Assembly: GCA_030998225.1 (NCBI GenBank)
Contig: JAPYXD010000484.1
Span: 6,882,001 to 6,946,000 of the forward strand
DNA from: Diplolepis rosae
Lineage: Eukaryota; Arthropoda; Insecta; Hymenoptera; Diplolepididae
Length of the DNA: 64,000 bases
Direction of reading: 5' to 3'
Shown here: piece after piece, positions 1 to 10,850 of the stretch
Layout of the letters: every line of letters starts with the position of its first letter
How positions within the stretch are numbered: position 1 is the first letter of the stretch
Notes under the pieces: generated by a model
Database searches by the model: none
What the model was told of the DNA's origin: nothing
Seen by the model: only the letters and a program-made list of their open reading frames with translations
Made by a program: the position numbers and the translations under genes

Positions 1-129
1 ATATTTCTAGTGTAAGAAGCAAATGGACAATTTCTATCAACTTCATCAGAGATTATTATAAATATTCAAATATTGTTGATGTTCTTAGTTGGCTCTAGGG
101 TCCAGAAAAAATGTAACTCAGAGTTTCAT

Positions 130-175
130 ATTTTCAAACGTTTCGACTCAGATTGGAGTCCTCATCAGTGAGAAT
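130..175 (-). ncRNA. Hammerhead-ribozyme-like motif
   Basis: Read on the minus strand this has the hammerhead core order: CTGATGA, a stem GACTC/GAGTC around a short loop, then GAAA and the self-complementary ACGT followed by T. The flanks ATTCTCA and TGAAAAT can pair at six of seven positions as stem I. A very short stem III made of ACGT is what dimer-acting hammerheads of Penelope-like elements and retrozymes use. One extra G sits between CTGATGA and the stem II helix, which departs from the strict consensus, so activity is uncertain. Confidence 0.5.
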
Positions 176-182
176 TTATTAC

Positions 183-600
183 TATAAAAATACAAAGGAA
201 GAAACTTAAAAAATTGTCCGTGTGACGTATAAACATTGTAGTAAAAAATGATATAAAAGAAATGTACGTGTAAAACTATACAATTAGTCTAAATAACTAA
301 ATTTACAAAAAATAAAATAAAAACTGTACAAAAAATGTTTCCTGTAAGAATACTGAGGGGAGTAACTTGAAAAATAGCACGTATCACGGATAAACATTAT
401 GGTAAAAACGAAATAAATGAATTATACATGTGAAACTATAAAATTTGTCTAAACTAAATTTACAAAAAATAAACATTTTACAAAAAAATTTTTCTATAAA
501 AATACAAAGCAAAGAAACTTAAAAAATTGCATGTGTGACGGATAAAAATTGTGGTAAAAAATGATATAAAAGAATTGCAAGTGTGAAAACCGTAAAATAA
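183..600. repeat. Tandem repeat, period about 155 bp, 2.7 copies
   Basis: Three consecutive blocks begin near 183, 342 and 494. They share a TATAAAAATACAAAG-like start, a GTGTGACGGATAAA-like core, an ATGATATAAAAGAA-like segment and a TTTACAAAAAATAAA-like end. The array lies directly next to the hammerhead-like motif at 130-175, so both may belong to one short repeated element. No coding potential is seen. Confidence 0.65.
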
Positions 601-1814
601 ACCATAAAATTGTAGAAGTTAACAAGAATAATTACAGAATAAAAATTCATTCAATTAGAAAAAAAATTAATTTTTTATCTCAAAATATGGTCGTTTATCT
701 CGATAGGAATTTATAAATCGTATTATAAATTTTAAAATTGACAAGTGAGGCACACGGAATTTGATGTAAATGTATTAAGGAGATACCAATGGATATTGTT
801 GAGTTGGCTGCAGACTATCACAGGGAGTCCTTCGTAATCCTACTTGAAGGATGATATAGGTTTTTCTGCGCAATGCCGCTATAGGGTTCATCCTCCTTTT
901 CTTTACTCGCTCTCTTTTTTTCATCCCCTTTCTCCCTCGCCTCAATCCAGATGAATCTTCCTACCCTCTCTGTACTACAGAAGCTTGTATACCTATTCGC
1001 TTGAAACGTTATCATCTTTCTCCTGACATAAGCAAAAACTTTAGTCGAGTAACTCTTTCTTTTTGCTACCAAAAAACAATATGTTTTCTCTATTCTCATT
1101 ATAATTTTTTACCTGTAAAAATCCAGAAAACAGTTTAGTAATGTACAGAAACAGTGTCAAAATTGAGAAAAGAATATTTTACCAAATTTAGGATCTTCAA
1201 ATAATAAATACATAAAGATCTGCTGGCATTTAATAGAAATGCACAACGCTAATTATCTTCTGAGTTTTCCAATTACCAAGCTCAATTTGCTTAAGGATAT
1301 CATGAAGAAGACTAAAAAGCTTTAAATTCGATTGAAGGTTACTATTTTATCAAACTAATTATTCACTTAATTTATCAAAGCCGTTTTGTGACTTGAGCTT
1401 CGTCTTCTGCCACTACAGTTCATTCAACAAGCCCTCCTATCCGTGAGTTTTATAGTCTCATTAATTTCATAGCATTTTAATTTGTGCATTTACCTGCGTG
1501 GAAACCTTGCTGAACTGAATTTCTGGTTATCTGGTTTCTAAATAGCAACACTTCTTACACGGAGAAACGCTTCATTATAAAGTTTAGTAAAACTAGCATC
1601 ATATTTTAGAATGTTATTTTTCTAATTTAGGGAAACCCGCGCACTGTTCCAAACATTAGTATTGTTTCTATCAAAGAGCAAATTTTATACTTCCATTCTG
1701 ATAAGAGATATTTTATAATTCTCTCATATTTCAATTTTATGCTAATAAGCATGAAGAATATGGGTAAGTAGTCAGACTACATGTGACCAGTGCTGCCAGA
1801 TCTGCAGTGCTGTA
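601..1814. other. No gene recognised
   Basis: AT-rich intergenic DNA. The short open frame at 818-1099 has low-complexity basic composition and no recognisable domain. I see no repeat ends or RNA gene here. Confidence 0.5.
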
Positions 1815-1816
1815 TA

Positions 1817-2340
1817 CACGGAAAAAACAGTATAGCTGAGAAAACCATACAGAATTTTAGTTCAGCAAAATACCTGTCGTGACTATAAGATATTGGTATT
1901 GTAGCTAAACTGAATGCGTGACGCACCGAAATGCGTATTTCGCCATTATACCATTATAATTTCGTTCGTGCAACGATAGAAGTATATCTGTTCGAACAAT
2001 ACCTTCCAATACAATACCGGTATATACACTGAGAAAAAAATGCTATTGAATCAAAAGCATTTCTTTACAAAAGCATGTATACTACTAATTCATAAAAATA
2101 TACTACAAGAACCAATAAATATGTTACTAATTCTATAGCATATTGATTTGAATCCATGATATACATGCTTTTGGAAAGAAATGCTATTGATTCAATAGCA
2201 TTTTTTTCAGTGTAGTGTCTCAACTCATCCGGTATAAGTGAGACAACTATACTGGTTTGCCGCAAGATCTATACATTGCTGCGCATGTACGCAACTCGAA
2301 CCTTGAAATGAGAAAGAAGTGTCATTTCTTTTAGGCGTTT
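1817..2340 (+). mobile_element. TA-type MITE, CACGGAAAAAACAG family, copy 1 (interrupted)
   Basis: The left end CACGGAAAAAACAGTATAGC follows a TA and matches the left end of the complete copy at 54174-54515. The stretch from about 2213 to 2310 (tctcaac, gagacaactatactgg, ttgccgc, atgagaa) also matches inside that copy. A different MITE (2027-2212) interrupts it. No right end was found. The homologous stretch runs toward the SAM-like exon at 2445, so this may be the 5' end of a longer element rather than a solo MITE. Confidence 0.6.
2027..2212. mobile_element. 186-bp MITE with TA target duplication
   Basis: Ends are CACTGAGAAAAAAATGC and its near-perfect inverted partner, with complementarity of about 50 bp at each side (including AAAGCATTTCTTT and AAAAGCATGTATA). 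TA flanks both sides (2025-2026 and 2213-2214). It is nested in the CACGGAAAAAACAG element, so it is the younger insertion. Confidence 0.85.
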
Positions 2341-2444
2341 TTTCGAAGCGTTTGTCGATTTGTTCGGCGTATTTTTTCTTGTTTTGAAAGATCATTTTTG
2401 CGTATCGCGTATTATTTTATCACACGCGAAATTTCACAACAGCG

Positions 2445-2511
2445 ATGTACGAGTGGGTGAAGAAAAAATTGACTGCTTGGGGATTAAGAAAGTATATCGA
2501 AGCTTTCGAAG
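2445..2511 (+). CDS. Possible first coding exon, SAM-domain-like
   Basis: Starts at ATG in the context acagcgATGt and reads 22 codons, ending in a strong 5' splice donor (G followed by GTAAGT at 2512). The peptide MYEWVKKKLTAWGLRKYI... has the W..L..WGL.KYI..F pattern of the first helices of sterile alpha motif (SAM) domains, which act in protein-protein contacts. If unspliced it would stop after three more codons. The downstream exon was not found in the window. Just upstream lies sequence of the CACGGAAAAAACAG MITE family, so this is either a first exon carried by that transposon family or a host first exon beside it. The SAM assignment rests on a short stretch. Confidence 0.4.
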
Positions 2512-2686
2512 GTAAGTACTAAGTCGATATCGTCCGTACTTCAATTATCAATTTATATTATAAGCGAACAAAATGGTGTTTTTTGCAAACGTTTCCCCTT
2601 CACAGTTTTTTAAGAAAATAGTATATTAAGGAAGTACCGTCGCCACTACGCTAGTCAAGCATACACATTCTCTCGTTTGATTCGGT

Positions 2687-3043
2687 GAGTAGGTGGATGT
2701 AGCAACGTCGCGACCCGCGGGAGTGGGTATCGGGAGACTTGCTCTCTTATAGCAGACGAACGCCGAACTTGCATGCAGGCTTATTTGGTCTGCGTGGAAT
2801 GTGACTTTGTAAACTAAAATAATTTATATTACTTCATTCAATCTGTATATATGTTAATAAATACATTATATGTAATCTTTGCAATTGTTATTATATAGAG
2901 AAACAACTAACACTATTTATCATCAACTAAATTCTTAATATTTCTAAATCCACAAAACCTTCATTTGCGTATATACGCAGCACGTGGAATTTCAAATCAA
3001 GCGCGCGCCTAACCTATTTTGCGACGTTGCCACATCTACTGAG
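2687..3043. mobile_element. Inverted-repeat-bounded segment, probable MITE
   Basis: About 25 bp at 2687-2711 (ending ATGTAGCAACGTCGC) are the imperfect inverse of 3021-3043. The interior is non-coding and GC-richer at both ends. No target duplication was identified. Confidence 0.35.
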
Positions 3044-3086
3044 TCATGGCCGTCTTCCGTTGCTGAACGTCATTTTTAATTGTAGA

Positions 3087-3416
3087 GTGACATGTTTGCT
3101 GATATGTCTGCTATTATACTGACCCGAAATTCACAGAATTTTTGTTAATTTCTCATTTTTTTGGCATTGGGTCAGTTTCTTTTTATTTTCTTCTATTGAA
3201 ATCATCAATGTTATTTATGATGATAAACGCAAAATAGAGAAGGCAAACGTTTCGGCCACATATGGGGGCCTTCTTTAGTGCCATAAATTAAAAGATTAAT
3301 TCAAAATTTTCGTAAAAGATAAAAATGTAGAAGATAGTTAAAATAAGGATAATAATGAAACTCAAAAACTTATCTGACCCAATGCCAAAAAAATGAAAAA
3401 TTAACAAAAATTCTGT
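3087..3416. mobile_element. MITE, GGCATTGGGTCAG family
   Basis: Inverted arms of 43 bp (3133-3175 and 3374-3416) contain GGCATTGGGTCAG. The preceding agtgacatgtttgctgata segment is also shared with the copy at 19.9 kb. The interior holds a decayed hammerhead-like motif on the minus strand (3243-3285). Related elements occur at 19.9-20.5 kb and 38.2-39.2 kb. Confidence 0.7.
3243..3285 (-). ncRNA. Decayed hammerhead-like motif
   Basis: Minus-strand order GGCA, CTAAAGA, GGCC...GGCC, GAAA, CGTT, TGCC. It matches the two motifs at 20 kb, but an invariant core G is replaced by A (CTAAAGA instead of CTGAAGA), so it should be inactive. Confidence 0.3.
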
Positions 3417-3633
3417 CATTTTTAATATTTCATCGCTCATTTCCTATCAACACACGTACTTAATCATACGTCCAAGGTCTCAAAATACAAGACAATAACC
3501 ATGTATCTACTGAATATGCTCCTAAAATTTTAACCCGATTGATCAAGCTGTTTCTGAGAAATCATATGCGCGAGATCCAAAAATGTCGTGATGAAAAAAA
3601 CGTATTCAAAGTTTTGAGTATGAAAATCTTATA

Positions 3634-4676
3634 ACACGTAGATCAATAAGTCCCGGGACTAACTAGGAAAAACACATTTTTTTGGCAAAACTCGACTTTA
3701 TTCATCAACATAGTCTCCTTCAAAAGAAACACAATCAGTCCAGCGCTTCTCTAACATTTCAATACCTTTCTTGTAGAACGATTTATCTTTGGCCTCGAAA
3801 TAAGCGTTCGTTTCGGTGATGACTTCCTCGTTGGAGTAGAATCTCTTTCCTTGGAGCATTTTTTTGAGGTCTGCAAACAATTAGGAGTCGCTAGGGGCCA
3901 GATCCGGTGCATATGGTGGGTGCCGAAGCAATTCGAAGCTCAATTCATTCAATTTCGCCATGGTAGCGAGCGACTTATGACACGGCGCATTGTCTTGGTG
4001 AAAGAGCACTTTTTTCTTTTTCATTTGAAGCCGTTTCTCACCGATTTCGTTCTTCAAACGCATCAATTGGCCAATGTAACGTTCGCTATTGATCGTCTTA
4101 CATTTTTCAAGGTAGTCGATGAACAAAACTCCATGAGCATCCCAAAATACTGAGGCCTTACCTTACCGGCCCACATTTGCGTTTTTGGCCGCTTTGGACG
4201 CTTCTCATCGACTGCAGTCCAGTCGGCTGACGACCGCTTTGACTCCGGGGTGTAGTGATGGATCCAGGTTTCGTCCATTGTCACATACCGATGCAAAAAA
4301 TTTGGTTTATTTCGGCGAAACAACTCCAAACAGCGCTCGGAATCAACGACACGTTTAAACTCAGCATACCACCGACAAATGGTTGTTTTTGATAGAGCAG
4401 AGTCCCCGTAGCACTTTTCAAGCCATTGCTGAGCTTGCACAGTGTTTTTTTTCATCAAAAAGCAATGGTAAATCAACACACGAAATTGTTTCGAATCCAT
4501 TGTTTCGAGAATATCAAGACTAGCTTCACTTAAATCACTGCAACTCGTGGACCAATCATCAGAATGTCATGAAATTTTGACAGGTATCTTTTGAAGGTTA
4601 GTACTTATGAAAAATCATACAGAACTTTTGTTGGCAACGCCATCTATGTGTCAGTCCCGGGACTTGATCCACGTGT
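3634..4676 (-). mobile_element. mariner element, irritans-type, both ends present
   Basis: Terminal inverted repeats ACACGTAGATCA...AGTCCCGGGACT and ACACGTGGATCAAGTCCCGGGACT lie at the two ends, flanked by TA on both sides (3632-3633, 4677-4678). The length is 1043 bp against about 1.3 kb for an intact mariner, because part of the transposase DNA-binding region is deleted. It is a cut-and-paste DNA transposon that can no longer make its own enzyme. Confidence 0.93.
3698..4500 (-). pseudogene. mariner transposase, irritans-type, deleted and frameshifted
   Basis: Starts MDSKQFRVLIYHCFLMKK. The N-terminal helix-turn-helix is followed by WYAEFKR, then jumps to VDSERCLELFRRN, showing an in-frame loss of the second DNA-binding half and the linker. 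Catalytic motifs are MDETWIHHYTPESKR (first Asp), VLFHQDNAPCHK (second Asp) and PPYAPDLAPSD (third Asp, DD34D spacing). A frameshift near 4100 separates the first Asp from the rest, and a second break falls after SDS at 3881. The C-terminal end GIEMLEKRW...EGDYVDE is present. All three catalytic Asp codons survive, but the frame does not. Confidence 0.9.
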
Positions 4677-4879
4677 TATAAATTTAGACTTATGTGTAAT
4701 CTGCAATTCCAGCTCCATACACATTTGCCAAATTCCTTATTCATTTTTCACGATATAATTTCTTTACGAGAAAGTGTGAACTCGAACTGAACGGCTTCGG
4801 TAATATATTATATATCAGTAATTGTAACTATTCTGTTAATGCTAGAATTCCATAAGCTGTTGACAGTTCGGCTCTGTAC

Positions 4880-5240
4880 TCTGCACCAGGGAAACAGCAA
4901 TCATCGACTGGTATGCCGAATTTAAACGCGGTCGTATAAGCATCGATGACGCTGAACGCTCTGGTCGCCCAAAATCAGCAGTTATTCCGGAAAATATAAC
5001 AAAAATTGACAAAATCGTAAATTAAAGTTGCGTGAGATAGCTGACATCTTAAAGATATCAGAAGGTAGTGTGTTAACAATTTTGCTTGAATCTTTGGGGA
5101 TGTGTAAGTTGTTTTCGAAGTGGGTGCCGCGTTTGCTCACACCCGACCAAAAACAACAACGTGTTAAGGATCCAGAGCGCTGTTTGGAGCTGTTCAGGAA
5201 AGTCACACAATGTATCCTAAGATTCGTACATATCGCCGAT
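4880..5240 (+). pseudogene. mariner transposase fragment, irritans-type, DNA-binding part
   Basis: Reads IIDWYAEFKRGR, then DDAERSGRPKSA, a stop, and LREIADILKISEGSV...KWVPRLLTPDQKQQRV, then DPERCLELF. This is the paired helix-turn-helix and the WVP(H/R)xL linker. The first catalytic Asp region and everything after it are missing. It complements, but is not continuous with, the neighbouring element at 3634-4676 and lies in the opposite orientation. No terminal repeat was seen. Confidence 0.8.
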
Positions 5241-5542
5241 GCGCGTATGTTCTGACTTTATTAACGCGTGGTTACCAATTGTCGCATGTGGAATCAAACG
5301 TTGGAACGTGAATCAACGAAACAGCGACAGTACCCGCAGAATTCATTCTTTTACGCTACTTGCAAAAGCGCCATCTCTCGGAAAGTTCCCGTACACAATC
5401 AATATACATTCGTCAAAAAGAAGCTCATTTTCAGTCACATTAGTTTGGTCTACTTATGACTATTCTCCATGATTACAATTTTCCTATTTGAATAAGTAGC
5501 AAATTTACAAAACGTGAAAAGCAGGCCCCTTTTTAAACAATA

Positions 5543-6790
5543 TTATTGAACATTTTTCAATGCCTTTAATGAAGGCATGGGTGCTGTGTGTTCGGCTGAC
5601 CTCACTGCTCCGATGGACCTGAGTCCTGACTTACCTAAAGTACAGATTCCGAGCATAAGGCTTAGCAAGAAAACGAAGAATGGTGTTATCTCGGCACTGT
5701 AAGCTGTTGGCAGAGTTGGTGACCTGAAGAGGAAAGTTTCTGGGGTAAACCCAGCACTACATATAGTTTCTGTAGGCAAAGGGGATAATCTCCGCTCTCC
5801 GCTTTAGGAACGGAAGATATCACCGACACACCCTTCAGATGACCTGATGGACAGAGGTAGTTTCCAATAGCTTCCTCTCGATTAATCCTGAGGGAGAGGA
5901 GAGTTTTTGTTTTACTGGGATTTCTTCTTTTATTCCTTTTCTGGAGTCAACACTTTCACAAGGAATGGCATGCTGCCAATATATTTATGGATTCATCGGC
6001 TCTTGTTGAATTCGAAACCCACGCCTACGTACCAATCACGCTGGTTAAGAAAAAGGCATTTGCCAAAGAATTTCATCTAAAATACTCTGTTGATGGAATT
6101 AGTAGTCATATGGATTCTGTGTGATCTCAACCATCACTTCTATGTTTCAACACATTCTGGACGACAGCTCTCCGTTAAGGTCTTTACAGAATAGGATTTT
6201 AGGAAGCGACGTAACATCGACATGACATGAACATAGAGTTTACGTGATGCGCGCGCATCTATTGCCAACTGCAGAACTTTTATCGCGTTCGCATTCCCGT
6301 TGCAGGAATAACGGAATAAAAGTTTTGCAGTTGATAATAGATGCGCGTGCACGACGTAAACTCTATGTTCATATCATGTCGATGTTACGTCGCTTCTTAA
6401 AATCCTAATCTGTAAAGACCTTCAGACAGGGTGGAGTTTACCTCTTCTCCTCTAAGTACTTCTAGGTGAATTATAATGTCTTCTTCTCTGACAGGTCACA
6501 CCGTCTCCTAAGCGTTGTTACCACTATCAGAGATTCTGTAAAATTTCTGAACAGTGTTGTACTACGAAGCACACATGTGGTTTCCGTGCAGAGAAACATC
6601 CTTATTAGGTTCACTAAAACACCTTGAGAAGGCCAAGCTGCGTTAATGCGGGGAACAACACCCTGCTTACTTTCATCACTACCCTTTTGTTACTCCTGTC
6701 TCTCGAGTCTTGGAAGATGATGTATCCATGGATCGTAGGAAGACAGCTAAGACCCTTGTAAATCTTGCTTTGCCATCTGGTTCATAGTCG
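5543..6790 (+). pseudogene. Decayed non-LTR retrotransposon ORF1 (gag-like)
   Basis: Weak reading through several frames. A gag-like stretch HAYVPITLVKKKAFAKEF and EFHLKYSVDGISSHMD resembles the RNA-binding part of jockey/R1-type ORF1. After the hairpin insertion (6179-6420), the stretch around 6505-6605 reads RCYHYQRFC...SEQCCTTKHTC.F..EKHP. That is a CCHC zinc-knuckle pair with several Cys/His replaced, and CVNAGNN follows. The order and spacing fit the family, but stops and frameshifts are frequent. No reverse transcriptase was found downstream. Confidence 0.5.
6179..6420. mobile_element. Hairpin MITE, TTAA-type flank
   Basis: Two inverted arms of about 103 bp (starting GGTCTTTACAGA) enclose a loop of about 36 bp. 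The left flank is TTAA and the right flank TTCA, consistent with a decayed TTAA duplication. It sits inside the gag-like remnant. A transcript would fold into a near-perfect long hairpin. Confidence 0.85.
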
Positions 6791-6829
6791 TCGTGATGAT
6801 ACGTCCTGGAATTGATTCCTGGAGTAACG

Positions 6830-7339
6830 TTAGCTTATTTTATTCTTTTTATGTGTTTTTGTGGTTTTATTGTATTTCTAGTAAGAAAATATTTTTATTT
6901 TATTTTTTAATTTTGTAGTGGCAGACGCTTTCGTTTTTCTACTTAATGTTACTTAACTTTGTAAAACGGAAACCTCGTGCCATCGACCAAGGTCTCTACA
7001 TCTAATCATGAACTTGTTTTCTGTTTTTCTACTGCTGATCTTCTCCCGATCAACCTCGAATCAACTCAATATTAAAAATATCTAAGGATCAAGCTTTCAT
7101 TAATTGATTGAAGAAGAACTGTCATCTTTTCATGATATGTTAGACTCTGGTACATCTCCTGATATAGTGTATGTCAGATGCACGGACTTGGTCTTTCGTT
7201 ATTTATATAGCTGTGGCGCACATAGGGTCACTTCTCTGCTTTTCAACAGAAGAACCTAGGAAGTAACATTTGCCATAGAGGTTACTTTATTCGTGCATGA
7301 GAAAATAGCCAAATGACAAATGTTACTCACTAGATTCTT
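6830..7339. other. No gene recognised
   Basis: AT-rich, without recognisable coding or repeat ends. Part of it could be further decayed retroelement sequence. Confidence 0.4.
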
Positions 7340-8212
7340 CATTTGTATAGCTTGAGAGATAGCTCATGACCTTAACATCTCTCACGAGTCTATTTGTTCG
7401 ATTTTGGTGGATATGTTGGGCATAAGACGCGTCGCCGCACGGCTTGTTGCAAAAAAGCTGAATTTTCTTGAAAAACAGTACCGTGAGCAGGTCTCTTTAT
7501 CAATGCTGGATTGCGACAATTCTAATCCCACATTCATGGAACGCATCATAATTAGGGATGAGACATGGTTCTACGAGTTTCACATGCAAATAGGTAAACA
7601 GTCATCAGAATGAAGGACAAAAGATGAACCGAAACCGAATAAACCACGTCAAAGTCTCTCAAAAGACAAGGTGATGCTCATTGTTTTTCTCCGATATTCG
7701 TAGTTTAGTGCATCACGAATTTGTTCCAGAGGGACAGTAGGTCAATAATAAATATTATTTGGCTGTATTGAAGCGTTTGTGCGAAAAAATTCGACAGAAA
7801 CAACCAGATTTGTGGAAGAACAATTCGTGAATTTTACACGACGATAGTCCACCATCGCATAGAGCGACAGTTGTGACCAAATTTAAGGCAAAAAACGCAA
7901 CAAATGCCATCGATCAACCACCGTATTCACTAAATCTCACCCTGTGTGATTTTTTTCTGTTCCAAAAACTAAAATTGCCGCTACGGAGTACACGTTTTGA
8001 CTCGACTGGAGCCATAAAACAAAATTCGTGGCAGTAGCTGAAGGCCATACCGGAAACTGCCTATATAAAGTGTTTCGAAGACTGGGAAAAACGCTGGCAT
8101 ATGTGTGTTGCATCAAATGAGGCCTGTTTTGCAGGCGTCAAAATAAATATTGACGAATAAATGAAAATTTGGCGTTTTATTTAACAATATTCGGTACTTT
8201 TTTGACAAAATG
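7340..8212 (+). mobile_element. mariner remnant, GTCAAAAAAGTACC family
   Basis: Transposase traces read EIAHDLNISHESICSILVD, then MLGIRRVAARLVAKKLNFL, then TFMERIIIRDETWFYEF (first Asp), KPNKPRQSLSKDKVML, a decayed second-Asp region (LHDDSPPSH), PPYSLNLTLCDFFLF (third Asp kept) and a C-terminus CFEDWEKRWH. Stops and shifts break it from about 7613. The right end at 8212 carries CATTTTGTCAAAAAAGTACC on the minus strand, followed by TA; the same end is found on the element at 62777-63758. The left end is missing, so the copy is 5'-truncated. Confidence 0.88.
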
Positions 8213-8615
8213 TATTTTCTTGCTTTATTGAAGAAATCACGGGTTAATCGAGGACCATTTGAAGTCAATAACGCAGAGTGGGACCTGTCTTTTAAGTTAT
8301 CTATATATAAGATAATCGTGAAGTTCTTATACATTTTGACGAGACTCAAAAGCCTCGTTCGGAGATGAAAAAGGTACTTGAGAAATCATTTTTTGAGGGG
8401 AACCTAAAACTATTAAAAGACAAGGTACTCCTTCGCACTTATGGGACTAATCATTTCTTATTTCTATAAAGAGTTTCCCAAAAAGTCGAATAATTAATTT
8501 AGAAACTTTGTAAACCAATCATATAAAAAATTAACCACCCTTAAGGGGTATAAAAATGGGGGAGAAGGGGGATAAGGGGGTGGATTAGTTCTTTAAAAAG
8601 ACCAAATAATCTCTC
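8213..8615. other. No gene recognised
   Basis: AT-rich, with a G-run segment near 8555-8585. The reverse-frame ORF here is the shadow of the mariner tail. Confidence 0.4.
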
Positions 8616-8619
8616 AGTT

Positions 8620-8800
8620 TCTAAGTCACTTACTGTATATCAGTGAGTCTCTTCTTGAGCATCACTCACTCACCTATTGACTATTAGTCAGTCTCTTCTC
8701 GATCATCAGTCAGTCAGCTATTCATTATCAGTCGGTCTGTTCTTGAGCATCGAAACAGTCTTCTACTGACTATCAGTCAATCTTTTTCTATATAGTCGTT
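8620..8800. repeat. Degenerate minisatellite, about 55-bp unit
   Basis: About three to four imperfect units of the form ATTGACTATTAGTCAGTCTC, TTCTCGATCATC, AGTCAGTCA. The short word AGTCAGTC repeats within units. No coding role seen. Confidence 0.5.
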
Positions 8801-9334
8801 CTTGGGTCATTTTCTTATAATCATTTCCTCAGTAATCTTTTTCTAAATCAGCATTTCTTGCAGTTCGATTATTTTTCACACAGTTTTCGAGTTAATTTCA
8901 GGTTTGGTCAATTCCAAGTTCTAGATGGCAAGCATTTTTGTCTAATCTTTCAATTAAGGCTCCTGACACTTTCTATAAAAATTACAATCTTCAAATACAG
9001 AAAAGAGTGAGCACTAATTTTATTGTTGCTATTCCTACCTTTCCTTCTCTTCTTTTTGTCAACATTATTGTTTATCTTTCTTTTTTATTATAATCGAATC
9101 GAAAAATTCTTCTTGGTTTATCTTTTAAACTTCAGCTTATAGTTGGAGTATTGGTAAAACGCATTTTTTCAAATCACAAATAATTTCCCCTAGGGTAAGG
9201 AGCTTTACTAAAGGGTCCCAAGCTATTGAACGAAAGTTGAGGCTTGAAAGTTGAAATTTAACAAAACTTACGAAATGTCTGTAGAACGTTACAATATTGC
9301 TAGATTTTCTGAGATCCGACCTAGTCGATGATTA
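8801..9334. other. No gene recognised
   Basis: AT-rich sequence leading into a truncated mariner. No terminal repeat could be assigned. Confidence 0.4.
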
Positions 9335-9979
9335 ACAATTTTATGGTTGTTTACGATAAGGTCGTGCGAAAAAGATCATGGAGCAAGCGAGATGAGCCTG
9401 CACAATCGACATCAAAAGCCGATATTCATCAAAAGAAGGTTATGCTGAGTGTTTGGTGGGAATACAAAAGTATTGTTTATTTTGAGCTGCTCCTAAGGAA
9501 CCAAACAATCAATTCGGATGTCTACTGTCGCCAGCTAATGAAATTGGACAAAGAAATGAAGGACAAGCGGCCAGAACTGGCAACTCGTAAAGGCGTCATC
9601 TTTCATCAACATAACCTCAGACCACATACATCTTTGGTCACTCGCAAAAAATTATTGGAGTTAGGCTGTGAAGTGATGCCTCATGCACCGTATGGTCCTG
9701 ACCTTGCACCATCCGATTATTATTTATTCCGTTCACTTCAAAACCATTTGAATGGAAAAATGTTCGATTCAAATGAGACTGTCAAAAATGAGTTGATTCA
9801 GTTTTTTGCCTCTAAGAACCAAACTTTCTACGAAAGCAGAATTATGAAACTGACTGAAAGATGGCAAAAGGTCATCGAACAAAATGGTCAATACATAATT
9901 GATTAATGTTTGTTATTTGAATTAATAAACTTACTTTGAAAATCATGAAAAAAACGAAATGACTTTCTTGCCAACCCAA
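9335..9979 (+). pseudogene. mariner transposase, mauritiana-type, C-terminal half
   Basis: A 192-residue open stretch covers the catalytic domain from just after the first Asp (the usual GDEKW is lost, and VVYDKVVRKRSWSK remains) to the normal C-terminus WQKVIEQNGQYI. The second catalytic residue is altered: VIFHQHNLRPHTS has His where the family has Asp. The third is intact in PYGPDLAPSDYYLF. The right terminal repeat TTGGGTTGGCAAGAAAGT (minus strand) ends at 9979, followed by TA. The DNA-binding half and left end are gone. The open frame is long, but loss of two catalytic Asp makes it inactive. Confidence 0.88.
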
Positions 9980-9981
9980 TA

Positions 9982-10720
9982 GCACACGATGTATTCAATG
10001 AACTTAACATCCTAACTTATTGAATACAGATACATATGACGCACAAATTTCTCAATCTAAAGCATTCAATTATACAAAGTATCCCACGGTATACGGTCGC
10101 TAAATGTTAAATTTTGAAAGTTATATATAAGTTACACAGTTCAATTTGTAGCGCTTGCGAGAATATTGTGTGCGACTCTAAATGATTAATTTCTGTTTTT
10201 TAAAAGATTTTCGATTCGCATATGTTTTGCTTTTGCGGGTGGAATTAAACAATGAAATTTTAATATATCACACACACTGCTTCACATGCTCGCGCGCACG
10301 ATTCCCGCCATGTAAGCAAGAATTATGGCGAACATAAGGCCATTTTTCCCATACGCGGCAGCAAATGCTCCCAAGTGTAACGTAAACTTTAAAACCTTTC
10401 ACAGTAAATAAGAATACTTATTATTTTTACCATACACATAGGAATTGTTTAGGGAAGAGTAGCATACATTCTTAAAGTTAGCTGAAAATAATAAAAGCGA
10501 CTGTGAATTAAGGATACTTTTAACGTTTGTCTTGCAATTCCCAGCAAGTATGGTAATTTTTTCCGTAAATTTTTTTCCGTGTACTGACATTTATCTGCGA
10601 TTCATTTTGCAAGCTATACAAAATCGGCTTTTTTGCGAAAGTAGAAGAAAAAATGGTGTGATACACGAAAGAAGAGCGATTTTGTTTAGCGTGAATTTGA
10701 ATTCATTTACATTATTGCGA
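9982..10720. other. No gene recognised
   Basis: AT-rich sequence with short spurious frames only. Confidence 0.4.
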
Positions 10721-10835
10721 TGTAAGAGTTTAAAATTGTCTACGAAGATAACTATCGGCAACGTATCCTATCTAATACCCAACTAATGATTGTCCGATAA
10801 TATAGGCAGTGGCAAAACTTTCGAACTCAACCATC
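10721..10835 (+). repeat. SINE 3' fragment
   Basis: GTAAGAGTTTAAAATTGTC through TAGGCAGTGGCAAAA matches the 3' body of the tRNA-derived SINEs at 46.1-47.2 kb, with about 15 percent difference by eye. The tRNA-like head is absent. Confidence 0.6.
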
Positions 10836-10850
10836 TAATTTAATAGTATA

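Noticed and set aside
818..1099. 93-residue minus-strand frame
   Set aside because: Basic, low-complexity, no domain and no supporting context.
4982..5206. Minus-strand frame opposite the mariner fragment
   Set aside because: Shadow of the plus-strand mariner DNA-binding region.
6140..6352. 70-residue frame over the 6.2-kb hairpin
   Set aside because: It is encoded by the arms of the hairpin MITE and has no homologous pattern.
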